Below, piece after piece: positions 46,601 through 55,453 of a stretch of 64,000 nucleotides of DNA; position 1 is the stretch's first letter, and each line of letters starts with the position of its first letter. The notes below the pieces were generated by a model. It was not told where the DNA came from, did not search any database, and saw only the letters and a list, made by a program, of their open reading frames with translations. Source of the DNA: Saprospiraceae bacterium. GTDB lineage: Bacteria; Bacteroidota; Bacteroidia; Chitinophagales; Saprospiraceae. A program made the position numbers and the translations under genes. The stretch spans positions 2,512,001 through 2,576,000 of the forward strand of contig JADJOB010000002.1 in assembly GCA_016714025.1 (NCBI GenBank). The letters run 5' to 3'.

Positions 46601-49209
46601 AAATGTTTAAACTGCCCATCTGAAGGGAGTTTAATTCCAACTAATTCTTTAAATGGAGAAACATTGGTCTCGTAATAATCTGTACTGATTTCGCCGGTGT
46701 TATCACTAATTTTAGAAATCAAATTAATTTTAAGTTTTCCGGTGTTACTACTAAATTTCCAATTCGGTATTTTTATTTCAGCTAAACCGCTTTCATTTAA
46801 GTTTGAATTGAAAAGCTCCAATTCGCCCGAAATACGTGCAGATACCGGATCTATAAATTCGTATTCTTTAAATTTTGAAAAGGCAGGAGCGACTAATTGA
46901 TACTTCCACTTAATATTAGCTAAAGCCCTATTGGCAGGTGCTCCATGCAGCCAGGAGGCACGAATAGTTGTTTTATCTGTTAAATTTTCAAGACCTTTTG
47001 ATTCAATTCCAGGCCATTCCACTTTATATCGGTTGGGCTTAATTGTTTCAATTAATAAGTTTTTTTCAAATATTGAAGGACCTGCCTTTACAGTAGCTGC
47101 ATACAAGCCTGTTATCGCATTAGATTGAATGGGAATAACAAATGCATAAAGTCCGAGTAAATGATTTGATTTGGTCTCAGAATATACTTTTTGACCATTT
47201 GGATTTCTGATGGTAAGTTCTATAGGAAATTGTTCTGGTAATCCCATTTGGATATTATGCAGCACTGCATTCAAATACACTGTATCCCCAGGCCTCCATA
47301 CTCCTCTTTCTGTATAAAGGGATGCTTTTAATCCTTCCTGAACACTGGTGCCACTTATATCAAATTCACTTTGAGATAAGGATCTGCTTTCACTAATTTT
47401 TAAATACGCATAGTGATCTTTGTATTTAGCCATTACAAATGATGGCAAACTCGCAATAGCAGAGATTGCTAAACCATTTCCATCTGTAATCGTATGGCTA
47501 ACTTCCTGTAGTTGTGCGTCAAAATATTGTATTTCAGCCCCTTTAACAGGAGTTCCGTCAATTACATCAAAAACGAAAGCTGAAGTCTGTCCGGGATCAT
47601 TTCCAGCCTTAACTGAAAGCGCAATATTAGATGCAAAAAATGAAGCACTTGCAAAGTGTTCTTTGCTATAATATTCAATATTGCATGGGTTGTCTACATC
47701 ATAAGCATTTTCATCTTCATCGGCATTATAGTGCCAATACGGATAGTCCCGCCATAAGGATTTAATATTGGGATCACCGGTTTCAGTCTGGTAAAAATCC
47801 TCAGGAATTTCAGGCTTTTCTTTTTCACAGGTATAGTTACTATAAGACGGTTTAAATGTGATGCGAACTTGATAATAGGCCCCAGGTTCACTTTCAATTA
47901 ATTCACTCAAATCCAAACCATATCGCTTCCAGTCTTTTTCATTGCTTCCTGGTGCCAGATTAGCAAGATTAAACACTTTTTGTTTAATTACTTTGCCTAG
48001 TCTTACCAGGTTATCCGAACTATACTCATTATCAATCCCAAGGTGAAAACTGTACAATACATTATTTGTAAATGTTTTAAATACTTCAACTTCTATAGTA
48101 TGTAAATTGATAGCTTCAAATGGCAAAATAATATTTTTTGTGTAGGGTAAAATACTTCCCTTTGAAACAAATCGGACCTGCGGTGCATTTGGTTTTACCA
48201 AAAAATGAAATTCAAAGTCTGCTTTTAATTCTTTATTATTATCAGATTTAACTGCTCGATTAACAACTAATACGCCTTCCGTTTTTTGCCAATAATCTGG
48301 AAAACGAATTTGAATAAAATCTTTTTCTTTGTTTATTTCTAAGTTGGTAGAATCGTCTTTAAAACGAAGCAAACCTCGAACATCTTGACTTGCATTTAAA
48401 ATATTAGAAAAATAGATTGTCAATAAATTATCATCAACTAATGCTTCATCAACTCCTGTAACTTCAAAATCGTCAATACCTGGAATTCTAATTTTAGTGC
48501 TGGTAATGGATGAATTTTCTTGACCAAATGATTCATCCCACTCTAAATTCAATTCAGTTGATTGGGTCGATTTAGGAATATGACGAATGATAATGTCGTA
48601 TTTAAATGGATTGGATGGGTTGGTAGAAATTTCTGGTTTCAACTCCAGGTGATCAGGTCCAACATGGGCTTTGACAGCTTCTATAAGCTTTGAAGGATCA
48701 ATATGATCATTGGTTTCTATAGTGCCGGACAGATACATCGCATTATTTTCTACGGGTTCAGGTCTTGGAAATAACCAGGAATAGTTTAGACTTATTGGCA
48801 CATAACTAAATCCAATTGATATATTTTTAATCGATTTGTCAATCTCCGGAAACAAATAACTTAAATCCAAATTAAATTCATAATCCCGATTAGCTTTAAG
48901 GTCTGTTTTGTCAGGAATAAACTCTAATGAATTTATGGAAGTCCAATTACAGCTTCCCTTTAATGCTGGGGTAATATTAAACCACGAAGGGTCGACCGCT
49001 TGATTTACTTTATCAATTGCAATTACAGGTTTTGAAAATTCAATTCTAAACTGTTCATTTCGCTTAAGCAATCCAGATGAATAAGCCAAAATGTAATTTT
49101 TATATGCCTCAGGATTATTCTGAATGGAAAGTGATGATTTCTTTGCACATTGTGAAGTCAATAAAAATGTTAAAATTAGTAGACTCCATTTTATATTAAA
49201 TCTCATCAT
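43678..49209 (-). CDS. Bacterial alpha-2-macroglobulin, probable lipoprotein
   Basis: This 1843-residue envelope protein is likely to trap foreign proteases. The N-terminus is a hydrophobic signal ending in TSQC (Cys21), probably lipidated. Repeated MG domains fill the first two thirds, including the usual YTERGVWRPGDTVYLNAVL (MG2 region) and the alpha-2-macroglobulin family segment beginning ILRSAPSYLAKGE. The thioester-type motif is CIEQ (Cys1403, in PHGCIEQTISA); many bacterial members have CLEQ or CGEQ, so the internal thioester is probably intact. The thioester-domain helices follow (LADGSFSYWPG). It sits between holA and pbpC on one transcript (gaps of 3 and 6 bases). Target proteases are unknown. 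Confidence 0.92.
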   Translation of the reverse strand: MMRFNIKWSLLILTFLLTSQCAKKSSLSIQNNPEAYKNYILAYSSGLLKRNEQFRIEFSKPVIAIDKVNQAVDPSWFNITPALKGSCNWTSINSLEFIPDKTDLKANRDYEFNLDLSYLFPEIDKSIKNISIGFSYVPISLNYSWLFPRPEPVENNAMYLSGTIETNDHIDPSKLIEAVKAHVGPDHLELKPEISTNPSNPFKYDIIIRHIPKSTQSTELNLEWDESFGQENSSITSTKIRIPGIDDFEVTGVDEALVDDNLLTIYFSNILNASQDVRGLLRFKDDSTNLEINKEKDFIQIRFPDYWQKTEGVLVVNRAVKSDNNKELKADFEFHFLVKPNAPQVRFVSKGSILPYTKNIILPFEAINLHTIEVEVFKTFTNNVLYSFHLGIDNEYSSDNLVRLGKVIKQKVFNLANLAPGSNEKDWKRYGLDLSELIESEPGAYYQVRITFKPSYSNYTCEKEKPEIPEDFYQTETGDPNIKSLWRDYPYWHYNADEDENAYDVDNPCNIEYYSKEHFASASFFASNIALSVKAGNDPGQTSAFVFDVIDGTPVKGAEIQYFDAQLQEVSHTITDGNGLAISAIASLPSFVMAKYKDHYAYLKISESRSLSQSEFDISGTSVQEGLKASLYTERGVWRPGDTVYLNAVLHNIQMGLPEQFPIELTIRNPNGQKVYSETKSNHLLGLYAFVIPIQSNAITGLYAATVKAGPSIFEKNLLIETIKPNRYKVEWPGIESKGLENLTDKTTIRASWLHGAPANRALANIKWKYQLVAPAFSKFKEYEFIDPVSARISGELELFNSNLNESGLAEIKIPNWKFSSNTGKLKINLISKISDNTGEISTDYYETNVSPFKELVGIKLPSDGQFKHLEIGTEQEVRLVAVDSEGKPIANRKISIELFKVEYQWWYELRNGSTGEYQNCNFKERVLQSTVTTDNNGQASLKLKLDDYDRYYIRAKNMASGYLTGDYFYTGYGYNADQKEFVNILSFKTDKEQYQTGEKVNVELPGANQGYYIISLLRGSKILSCKSVNATKVKTNYSFDITSEMAPNIYVDISYVQGRTSKKNDLPLRMYGVIPVKIEDSGKKLSPVIKMNESLRTDEPFTIEVSEQNNKDMAYQLFIVDEGLLNLTRFKTPNPYNDIMSKEALSILTWDNFNEVIGAMDGELLKIFSVGGDEALQKVPEEDKNKRFKPIILRSAPSYLAKGEKQKHTFTITNYFGAVRVMVLCNSNTAFGSTDKSVQVKNELMVQLTAPRVFAFNDELEIPVTVFARDAAIKDVNLKFEINGKAALKSPAIKSMQFKTTGDQTVYFTIKGIGEIGNATITATASAGKYSSKSQVSLYVDNPNPVSHEVKEFWVEAGKSIQEQIPPFGMNGTRDVKMEVSGIPGLSIRNMIDKLLNYPHGCIEQTISAAFPQILLNNLFDLNPKQKEEANYNVQKAIEKLRLFQLADGSFSYWPGSPNYSDWGTSYTGHFMIEAKKAGFRVPEDLLQNWYKFQKSKSNQSLKIQKNTEYWYPTNFAYRLYTMALLGKPDWSGMNQLYTAKTDNYFSKILLAGAYAISGKRDIAETLLNQGSYELKTYRDDYYNYGSDIRDEAMIAQVLAILDKNQEALMLLNKLIKRTKSDYYSTQEQSMMLIAIATLSGKSKLGKMDFEYSWNAAKAQIQSEKELYDVIFEPASKQVFSFKNNSPRPVAVKIIQYGKDVVVTDQNSSKGIKMNVVMPAKGNVLQIGDELEVIVSITNSSVIGRISNIALTTVFPSGFEIENRRVAGLNDTKSQVDYQDIRDDRVLSYFDLNSNQSIELRFYLTAAYPGKYIAPSFYCEAMYDPSIYSKFRAGNYTIVPRK

Positions 49210-49212
49210 AAA

Positions 49213-50217
49213 TTAATTAAGTTGGTTAAAGTTTAATGCAATTTCAATATACAAATCTTTTTCTGTTGTAGATTGATTGTATAATCCCTTTGATTTTAAA
49301 TCATATTCATTTAAAAAATCGATAACCTCTTCTATTTGAGTTAACGAATACTTTGAAGCTGCTTCTCTATAATCTTTCACAAAATTCTTAAATGGAAGTT
49401 TTAACAATTTGCTTAATTCATCATCAGATTTATTAAAATTCAATTTAGTTAGCCAAATTCGATTGAAATGATTAAAAAGAGATGCAATAGTTGCGATAAT
49501 TGGATTTGACTTTGAATGAATAGCCAAATTATGAAAAATTCGAAAACTTTTAGCATGATCTTTAGCGTTTAATGATTTCTGTAATTCAAATACGTTAAAT
49601 TCTTTACTAACCCCAATATACTTTTCGATCTCTAATTTGCCAATAGTTGTTCCTTTTACAACATTCAATTTTAATTTTTCCAATTCATTTGCCAGGGTCG
49701 ATAAATCATTTCCAACATATTCCAGTAAAAGTGCCAATGCCTGCTCCTCAAATTTTAATTGCATTTCCTTGGACAACTCAATTAAAAAAGCAGGCAGCTG
49801 GTAATCAGATAAAGATTTCCATTCATGCCAATAGCCTGTTTCTTTTGCGAATTTTACCCAGGACGCTCTCCCATCTGGTTTCTTAGTAAATAATGCAAAG
49901 AGTATTGTAGATGGATTGGGCTTCTTTAAGTACGCAGTTAACAAATCCCAATCCTTTATGTCCTGAGCATCTCTTACTAAAATGATTTTGCGATCACCTA
50001 AAAAAGGAAACTCCCTGGCTAGGTCTAATACATTTTTAATGTTTGTTTCCTTCCCATACAAGGAGGACAAGTTAAAATCAAGTTGTTCCTTGGGCAACAA
50101 ATTATTTGTGACCAAATGGATTAGTTTATCCATAAAATAGAGCTCATCGGAACTGATCAAATAAACTGGTTTTAATTGATTTCCAGCTATTTCCTTTAAT
50201 ACTTCTTTGAATTCCAT
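49213..50217 (-). CDS. holA: DNA polymerase III subunit delta (clamp loader)
   Basis: The delta subunit opens the sliding clamp during loading. The start at 50217 (MEFKEVLKEIAGNQLKPVYLI) gives 334 residues, the usual length; an ATG 13 codons upstream is also in frame but adds a sequence unlike the family. Typical features are the KPVYLISSDELYFMDK beginning, FLGDRKIILVRDAQDI in the first domain, and the helical middle with LLLEYVGNDLSTLANELEKL. It is 3 bases ahead of the alpha-2-macroglobulin gene, so this replication gene leads an operon with two envelope-defence genes. Confidence 0.88.
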   Translation of the reverse strand: MEFKEVLKEIAGNQLKPVYLISSDELYFMDKLIHLVTNNLLPKEQLDFNLSSLYGKETNIKNVLDLAREFPFLGDRKIILVRDAQDIKDWDLLTAYLKKPNPSTILFALFTKKPDGRASWVKFAKETGYWHEWKSLSDYQLPAFLIELSKEMQLKFEEQALALLLEYVGNDLSTLANELEKLKLNVVKGTTIGKLEIEKYIGVSKEFNVFELQKSLNAKDHAKSFRIFHNLAIHSKSNPIIATIASLFNHFNRIWLTKLNFNKSDDELSKLLKLPFKNFVKDYREAASKYSLTQIEEVIDFLNEYDLKSKGLYNQSTTEKDLYIEIALNFNQLN

Positions 50218-50339
50218 TCCTATAATTCTATCTGTAAAGTTAATGGACGGCAGCATTAAATTTACCTTATAGGGTGTAATTTTCTAAATTCTGAAATGCT
50301 TTAAAATCGCTTCTTATCTTTAAGCCCGATTCGCATGTT

Positions 50340-51113
50340 ATGAAAGCTAAAAAATTGATCCTAGTAACCAATGATGATGGTATTTTTGCTCCTGGCTTGA
50401 TATCGCTTGCCAAATCTGCTTCCAAATTCGGTGATGTTGTTATCGTGGCTCCCAACAGTCCTCAATCCGGGATGGGACATGCAATTACTATAAATCAACC
50501 AATCCGTTTGAATAAAATTCATACCTTTCAAGACATGGATGCTTACGAATGTTCAGGAACACCTGTGGATTGTGTTAAATTGGCTAAGAATGTAATTCTC
50601 AAGGACAGGCCTATATCTATTTGTCTTTCAGGAATAAATCATGGATCAAATGCTTCTATTAATATTATTTATTCAGGAACTATGTCCGCAGCAATGGAAG
50701 CATCATTAGAAAACATACCTTCTATCGGATTTTCATTATTGGATTATTCATTTGAAGCAGATTTTGAGGCCTCTTCCGAATATGTATGTGCTATCATAGA
50801 ACGAGCGTTAACAGAGGGAATTCAAAATTGTAATTTGTTGAATGTAAATATCCCCAAATTAAAAAGGGACGAAATCAAAGGAATCAAGGTTTGTAAACAA
50901 GCAGAAGGCAGATGGGATGAAGAATTTAAGGAAGCCAAAGATCCCAGAAATGAGCCCTATTATTGGTTAACAGGTAAATTTGTATCTTCGGATTTAGGAA
51001 CAGATTCTGATATCTGGGCTTTAGAAAATGGCTACATCAGCATGGTACCTTCAGGACATGATTTGACCGTTTATAAAGCAATTGAAGCAAATAAATCTTT
51101 TGAAAACCTCTAA
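50340..51113 (+). CDS. surE: 5'/3'-nucleotidase SurE
   Basis: SurE is a metal-dependent phosphatase that removes phosphate from nucleoside monophosphates (and related substrates) and is linked to stress survival. The 257 residues begin KLILVTNDDGIFAPG (metal-binding Asp12 and Asp13), followed by VVIVAPNSPQSGMGHAIT with the conserved Ser/Gly loop, ECSGTPVDCVKL, and LSGINHGSNASINIIYSG holding the active-site Asn. It is divergent from holA and heads a plus-strand operon with a membrane protein, lpxB and an unknown gene. Confidence 0.95.
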   Translation: MKAKKLILVTNDDGIFAPGLISLAKSASKFGDVVIVAPNSPQSGMGHAITINQPIRLNKIHTFQDMDAYECSGTPVDCVKLAKNVILKDRPISICLSGINHGSNASINIIYSGTMSAAMEASLENIPSIGFSLLDYSFEADFEASSEYVCAIIERALTEGIQNCNLLNVNIPKLKRDEIKGIKVCKQAEGRWDEEFKEAKDPRNEPYYWLTGKFVSSDLGTDSDIWALENGYISMVPSGHDLTVYKAIEANKSFENL

Positions 51114-51158
51114 TTAACTTACAATATTAAATTTGAAATCGAATTATATACAATAACT

Positions 51159-51470
51159 ATGACAATTAATAGAAATTACAATAAGGTAATCTTTGGAATT
51201 ATCATCGGACTGTGTGTTCCATTTGCATCTTATGGGATCTTATTAGTAATTTATGATCAATTAGATCATTGGGGAATTTTTAATCCCTTGGGAATGAGTT
51301 CTAATTTCCGGGAACGCACTATTGCATTGATCGCTATAATTTGCAATGTAATTCCACTTCAGCTATTTAATCGCAATCTATTTCTTGAAGCCATGCGGGG
51401 AATTGTCTTCCCTACTCTTATTTATGTAATATTATGGATGTACTTCTATGGTTTTGATTTGTTGCAATGA
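51159..51470 (+). CDS. Small hypothetical membrane protein between surE and lpxB
   Basis: This protein has 103 residues with three predicted membrane segments (about 10-32, 54-70 and 82-101). No conserved motif is recognised; the words LGMSSNFRERTIALIAI and NRNLFLEAMRG lie in the loops. Its stop overlaps the lpxB start by four bases (ATGA), so it is translated together with lpxB. An envelope or lipid-related role is possible from the context only. Confidence 0.75.
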   Translation: MTINRNYNKVIFGIIIGLCVPFASYGILLVIYDQLDHWGIFNPLGMSSNFRERTIALIAIICNVIPLQLFNRNLFLEAMRGIVFPTLIYVILWMYFYGFDLLQ

Positions 51471-52609
51471 GTCGAGATTTTAAAATTTATATTATAGCAG
51501 GAGAAGCATCCGGAGATTTACATGGAGCTGAATTGGTTAAAAGATTTAAAGAAGTAAATCCTGGTATTTCAGTTAGAGGTTGGGGAGGAGACCGATTGGT
51601 TGATGCGGGTGCACACATAGATATACGATATGAAAAAACCAATTTTATGGGATTTTCAGAAGTATTTAAAAATATATTCAAAATTCTTGGCTTTTTCAGG
51701 ACTACTAAAAAAATTATACATGATTGGAAACCGGATTGCCTTCTTTTAATCGATTATCCAGGATTTAATTTAAGAATGGCCGCTTGGGCGTTTGATCATA
51801 ACATTCCTGTATATTATTACATTGCTCCGCAAGTATGGGCCTGGAAAGAAAGTCGGGTTAAGAAATTAAAAAAATATTTAAGGAATCTCTACGTAATCCT
51901 TCCTTTTGAAAAAGAATATTTTAAAAAACATGGAATGGTTGTGCATTATTATGGCCATCCTTTAGTTGAAAGAATAAGGAATTTTAAATTTAACCCTGAC
52001 TTCAGACGAATAAACAACTTAAGCAATCAATCCATTATTGCTTTGTTGCCCGGAAGCAGAAAACAAGAAATCAATTCAATGTTACCTGTATTTCTTGAAT
52101 CGCTAAAAGATGAATCCGGTTTTCAAATCGTGGTAGCAGGTCTTAAACAACATAAATTAGTGTATGAATCTCATTTAAGAAAATCTGAAGTTAAAGCCAC
52201 AGTAGTTTATGATGATGCATACAATTTATTGTACCAAAGTCATCATGCTCTCGTAACATCAGGTACCGCAACACTGGAAACTGCCCTATTTAATGTACCT
52301 GAAATTGTCTGCTATAAAGGCAATCAATTATCATATTGTCTTGCGAAGAAACTCATTAAAGTGAATTACATCAGCTTGGTTAACCTTATCGTGAATCGAA
52401 AGATAGTCCCCGAAATGATTCAGCAAAATTGCAACGCACAAAGCATTAGAAAGGAACTCAATTATTTAAAAGATCCCAAAGTGAGGCTTGGAATGAAAAC
52501 TGATTTAATGCAACTTGCCTCACTATTAGATGGAAAAGGATGTTATAACCAAGTGGCTGAGCATATTATAGATGACCTGGAACAATTTAAGCATGAGAAT
52601 TATAAATAA
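51467..52609 (+). CDS. lpxB: Lipid-A-disaccharide synthase
   Basis: LpxB joins UDP-2,3-diacylglucosamine and lipid X to form the tetraacyl disaccharide of lipid A at the inner membrane. The 380 residues match the family. Markers are IYIIAGEASGDLHGAELVK at the start, GWGGDRLVDAGAH, YYIAPQVWAWKESR, LPFEKEYFKKHGM, YYGHPLVE, LLPGSRKQEI and TSGTATLETALFNVPEIVCY. This is clear evidence for a Gram-negative outer membrane with lipid A. Unlike in many bacteria, no lpxA, lpxD or fabZ lies next to it here. Confidence 0.96.
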   Translation: MSRDFKIYIIAGEASGDLHGAELVKRFKEVNPGISVRGWGGDRLVDAGAHIDIRYEKTNFMGFSEVFKNIFKILGFFRTTKKIIHDWKPDCLLLIDYPGFNLRMAAWAFDHNIPVYYYIAPQVWAWKESRVKKLKKYLRNLYVILPFEKEYFKKHGMVVHYYGHPLVERIRNFKFNPDFRRINNLSNQSIIALLPGSRKQEINSMLPVFLESLKDESGFQIVVAGLKQHKLVYESHLRKSEVKATVVYDDAYNLLYQSHHALVTSGTATLETALFNVPEIVCYKGNQLSYCLAKKLIKVNYISLVNLIVNRKIVPEMIQQNCNAQSIRKELNYLKDPKVRLGMKTDLMQLASLLDGKGCYNQVAEHIIDDLEQFKHENYK

Positions 52610-53234
52610 ATTATTTGGTAATGAAAAAGAACGGAGTGCTGCTTTTCAAGTGCTTGCAAATCAATTAAATTTAAAGTACGAGTCTCAAAATGACTTCGGA
52701 TTAATCAAACAGTTAAGTGATTTTGGACTCTTTAAATATGGAAGTTCGCAGAAAATTTCAAACCTACTAACAGAAAAGGCCTTTGATTCTGAAAATTATT
52801 TATTTGATTATCAATATGTAGTTTCTACAGGAAAATCTGCAGTGCGGTTTGAGCAAACAGTTTTTTTCGTAAATTCAAAGCAGCTTTCTTTGCCCCAATT
52901 TGTACAAAAACCTGAATCTTTTTTTACGAATTTAATGGCTTTTCTAGGTTTTGATGATATTGATTTCGCAAAATTTCCAGAATATTCTGATAAATTTCAT
53001 TTGAAAGGAGAATACGAAGAAGTCATTCGGTTTTATTTTTCTGAAGAACTATTACAGTTGCTTTTGGATCAAAACTCTTTTAATATGGAGGCTATGAATT
53101 ATTATTTTATATTATACCATCAAAATAAATTGATTCATACATCTGAATTAAAAGCATTTAGAAATTTAGGAATGATGTTATTTAATTTATTTCTTATTCA
53201 AAGTAAAAAAAGTGATAATTTTCTTCAACCCTAA
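52593..53234 (+). CDS. Hypothetical protein following lpxB
   Basis: I do not recognise this protein of 213 residues. The ATG at 52593, inside the end of lpxB, gives a start MRIINKLFGNEKERSAAF; an ATG 7 codons earlier is possible. It has no signal peptide or membrane span and looks alpha/beta with many Phe, Lys and Asn. The words AAFQVLANQLNLKYE and GLIKQLSDFGLFKYG suggest a relation to uncharacterised conserved proteins that begin with a short hydrophobic or basic leader. It is probably translated with lpxB by the 17-base overlap. The function cannot be inferred. Confidence 0.7.
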   Translation: MRIINKLFGNEKERSAAFQVLANQLNLKYESQNDFGLIKQLSDFGLFKYGSSQKISNLLTEKAFDSENYLFDYQYVVSTGKSAVRFEQTVFFVNSKQLSLPQFVQKPESFFTNLMAFLGFDDIDFAKFPEYSDKFHLKGEYEEVIRFYFSEELLQLLLDQNSFNMEAMNYYFILYHQNKLIHTSELKAFRNLGMMLFNLFLIQSKKSDNFLQP

Positions 53235-53252
53235 TCACTGAATTCACTTGAT

Positions 53253-53777
53253 TTAATGAATTCCCAAAAAATGCCATACTACAATTCCAGCCGCCACACT
53301 TACATTTAAACTATGTTTTGTTCCAAATTGTGGAATTTCAATACATGTATCTACTAAATTTAAAATAGTTTGACTAATTCCATTTACTTCATTTCCAAAT
53401 ATCAAAACATACTTAGCATTTAAATCTATTTTGAATTTTTCAAGCGATTGGCTTTGATCAGTTTGTTCGATTCCGATTAATTGATAGCCTTTACTTTGTA
53501 AATCTTTAAGACAAATTATAGAATCAGTTACAGCTTCCCAAGCAACACTATTTGTGCTTCCTATAGCAGACTTTTCAATTTCAGGGTGCGGTGGTTTGAC
53601 GCAATATTCACTTAAATAAATAGAATCCAATAAAAAAGAATCTGCAATTCGAAATAGCGAACCAATGTTATGACCCGATCGTATTTGGTCTGCAAAGAGA
53701 ATGATAGGACGTTTTGGAATTGCACGAAAGTCCTCTAACTCCAATCTGTTTAGGTCGAGCAGCGATTTTTTCTTCAA
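53253..53777 (-). CDS. TrmH/SpoU-family RNA 2'-O-methyltransferase
   Basis: This 174-residue SAM-dependent enzyme has the trefoil-knot (SPOUT) fold and methylates a ribose in tRNA or rRNA. The three family motifs are visible: RSGHNIGSLFRIAD (motif 1, with the conserved Asn and Arg), KYVLIFGNEVNGIS (motif 2), and IEIPQFGTKHSLNVSVAAGI (motif 3, knot). No extra N-terminal RNA-binding domain is present, so it is a minimal form; the target nucleotide cannot be named. It begins 4 bases after the pyrG stop, indicating co-transcription with pyrG. Confidence 0.9.
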   Translation of the reverse strand: MKKKSLLDLNRLELEDFRAIPKRPIILFADQIRSGHNIGSLFRIADSFLLDSIYLSEYCVKPPHPEIEKSAIGSTNSVAWEAVTDSIICLKDLQSKGYQLIGIEQTDQSQSLEKFKIDLNAKYVLIFGNEVNGISQTILNLVDTCIEIPQFGTKHSLNVSVAAGIVVWHFLGIH

Positions 53778-53781
53778 AACA

Positions 53782-55395
53782 TTAATTACGTCCAGTTTTA
53801 TAAAGGATGCACGCTTTTATAAACCCAACAAATAATGGGTGCGGCAACTCTACTCTGCTTTTTAATTCGGGATGAAATTGAACACCAACAAACCATGGGT
53901 GTTCTTTTAGCTCAATTATTTCAGTCAATTGATTGTCTGGATTAATTCCTGTAGCGATCATGCCATTTTTTTGCAAAATATCCAGGTATTTATTGTTAAA
54001 TTCATACCGATGCCTGTGGCGCTCTGAAATAAAATCCGATTTATAGCATTTCCGGGCTAATGATTTCTCTTTTAGCATGCAAGGATATGCTCCTAATCGC
54101 ATGGTTCCACCTTTCGTTTTAATTTTTCGTTGATCTTCCATCAAATCAATTACTGGATTTTTTGTACCCGGGTTTACTTCAGTAGAAGATGCATCCTTTA
54201 TTTTTAATACATTTCTACAAAACTCAACTACAGCGCACTGCATACCAAGACAGATGCCAAAAAATGGCAATTTTTTAGTGCGTGCAAATTCAATAGCGCG
54301 TATCTTTCCATCAATGCCCCGTTCACCAAAGCCAGGAGCAACCAAAATCCCATCCAGATCTTTCAATAATTTACGGATATCTGTTTCTTCTTCAATATCT
54401 TCAGCATGAATTGGAACAACTTCCACATCGCATTCATTTGCTGCACCCGCATGAACAAATGCTTCATGGATAGATTTATATGCATCCGGCAATTCATTGT
54501 ATTTACCAATTAAACCTATTCGGACAGATTCACTTGGATTTTTAAGGTGGCCTAAAAACTTCTTCCAGTTCTTTAAGTCAGGTTCCATTTTAGTATGAAT
54601 CCCCAATTTTTCAAGTACCCGAACGTCCAAACGCTCTTTAAGCATTAATAGAGGCACATCGTAAATTGTATCTGCATCCAATGCTTCTATAACATTTTCT
54701 GCTTTTAAGTTACAAAACAAGGCCAATTTGGCTTTAATTTCATCTGTAACAGGCCTTTCCGTGCGACAAACAAGAATGTCTGGCTGAATACCGGCTTCCA
54801 ATAATTCCTTTACTGAATGCTGTGTGGGTTTGGTTTTGAGCTCCTTTGCGGCCGACAAATAAGGCAATAAGGTTAAGTGTATGGTTACCACGTTTTCTGG
54901 CCCAATGTCCATCCTAAATTGACGTAAAGCTTCCAGGTAAGGCAAAGATTCAATATCACCAACTGTCCCACCTAATTCTGTGATAATCATATCAAAACCT
55001 AAATCCCCAAGCAATGAAATTCGTCGCTTGATTTCATCAGTAATGTGTGGAATTACCTGGACTGTTTTACCTAAATAATCACCGGCCCGTTCTTTATTAA
55101 TAACTGTTTGGTATATTTTTCCGGTAGTAATATTATTAGCCTGAGAAGTGGGCTTATTCAAAAATCGTTCGTAATGCCCAAGGTCTAAATCTGTTTCCGC
55201 GCCATCATCCGTTACATAGCACTCACCATGCTCATAAGGATTCAAGGTGCCGGGATCCACATTGATGTAAGGGTCAAATTTTTGAATGGTAGCATTAAAT
55301 CCACGCGCCTGAAGCAATTTAGCCAATGAGGCAGAAATAATTCCCTTTCCTAAGGATGATGTTACACCTCCCGTAACAAAAATGTATTTTGCCAT
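53782..55395 (-). CDS. pyrG: CTP synthase
   Basis: CTP synthase converts UTP, ATP and glutamine to CTP. The 537 residues contain both halves: the amidoligase (FVTGGVTSSLGKGIISASLA at the start, QKFDPYINVDPGTLNPYEHG, and TELGGTVGDIESLPYLEA) and the class I glutamine amidotransferase (GICLGMQ with nucleophile Cys382, and QFHPE with His508 and Glu510). Length and motifs are normal. It is divergent from the MOSC gene across 58 bases and leads an operon with the trmH-like gene. Confidence 0.98.
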   Translation of the reverse strand: MAKYIFVTGGVTSSLGKGIISASLAKLLQARGFNATIQKFDPYINVDPGTLNPYEHGECYVTDDGAETDLDLGHYERFLNKPTSQANNITTGKIYQTVINKERAGDYLGKTVQVIPHITDEIKRRISLLGDLGFDMIITELGGTVGDIESLPYLEALRQFRMDIGPENVVTIHLTLLPYLSAAKELKTKPTQHSVKELLEAGIQPDILVCRTERPVTDEIKAKLALFCNLKAENVIEALDADTIYDVPLLMLKERLDVRVLEKLGIHTKMEPDLKNWKKFLGHLKNPSESVRIGLIGKYNELPDAYKSIHEAFVHAGAANECDVEVVPIHAEDIEEETDIRKLLKDLDGILVAPGFGERGIDGKIRAIEFARTKKLPFFGICLGMQCAVVEFCRNVLKIKDASSTEVNPGTKNPVIDLMEDQRKIKTKGGTMRLGAYPCMLKEKSLARKCYKSDFISERHRHRYEFNNKYLDILQKNGMIATGINPDNQLTEIIELKEHPWFVGVQFHPELKSRVELPHPLFVGFIKACILYKTGRN

Positions 55396-55453
55396 AAGAT
55401 TGTATTTAGTTTACTTTGTTACGGGTCGTAAAATTAGGCTATTTTTTGAATTT

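Noticed and set aside
53240..53263. Two GAATTC sites 12 bases apart between convergent genes, possible hairpin terminator.
   Set aside because: GAATTC is palindromic by itself, the stem is only 6 bp, and it overlaps the trmH-like stop codon.
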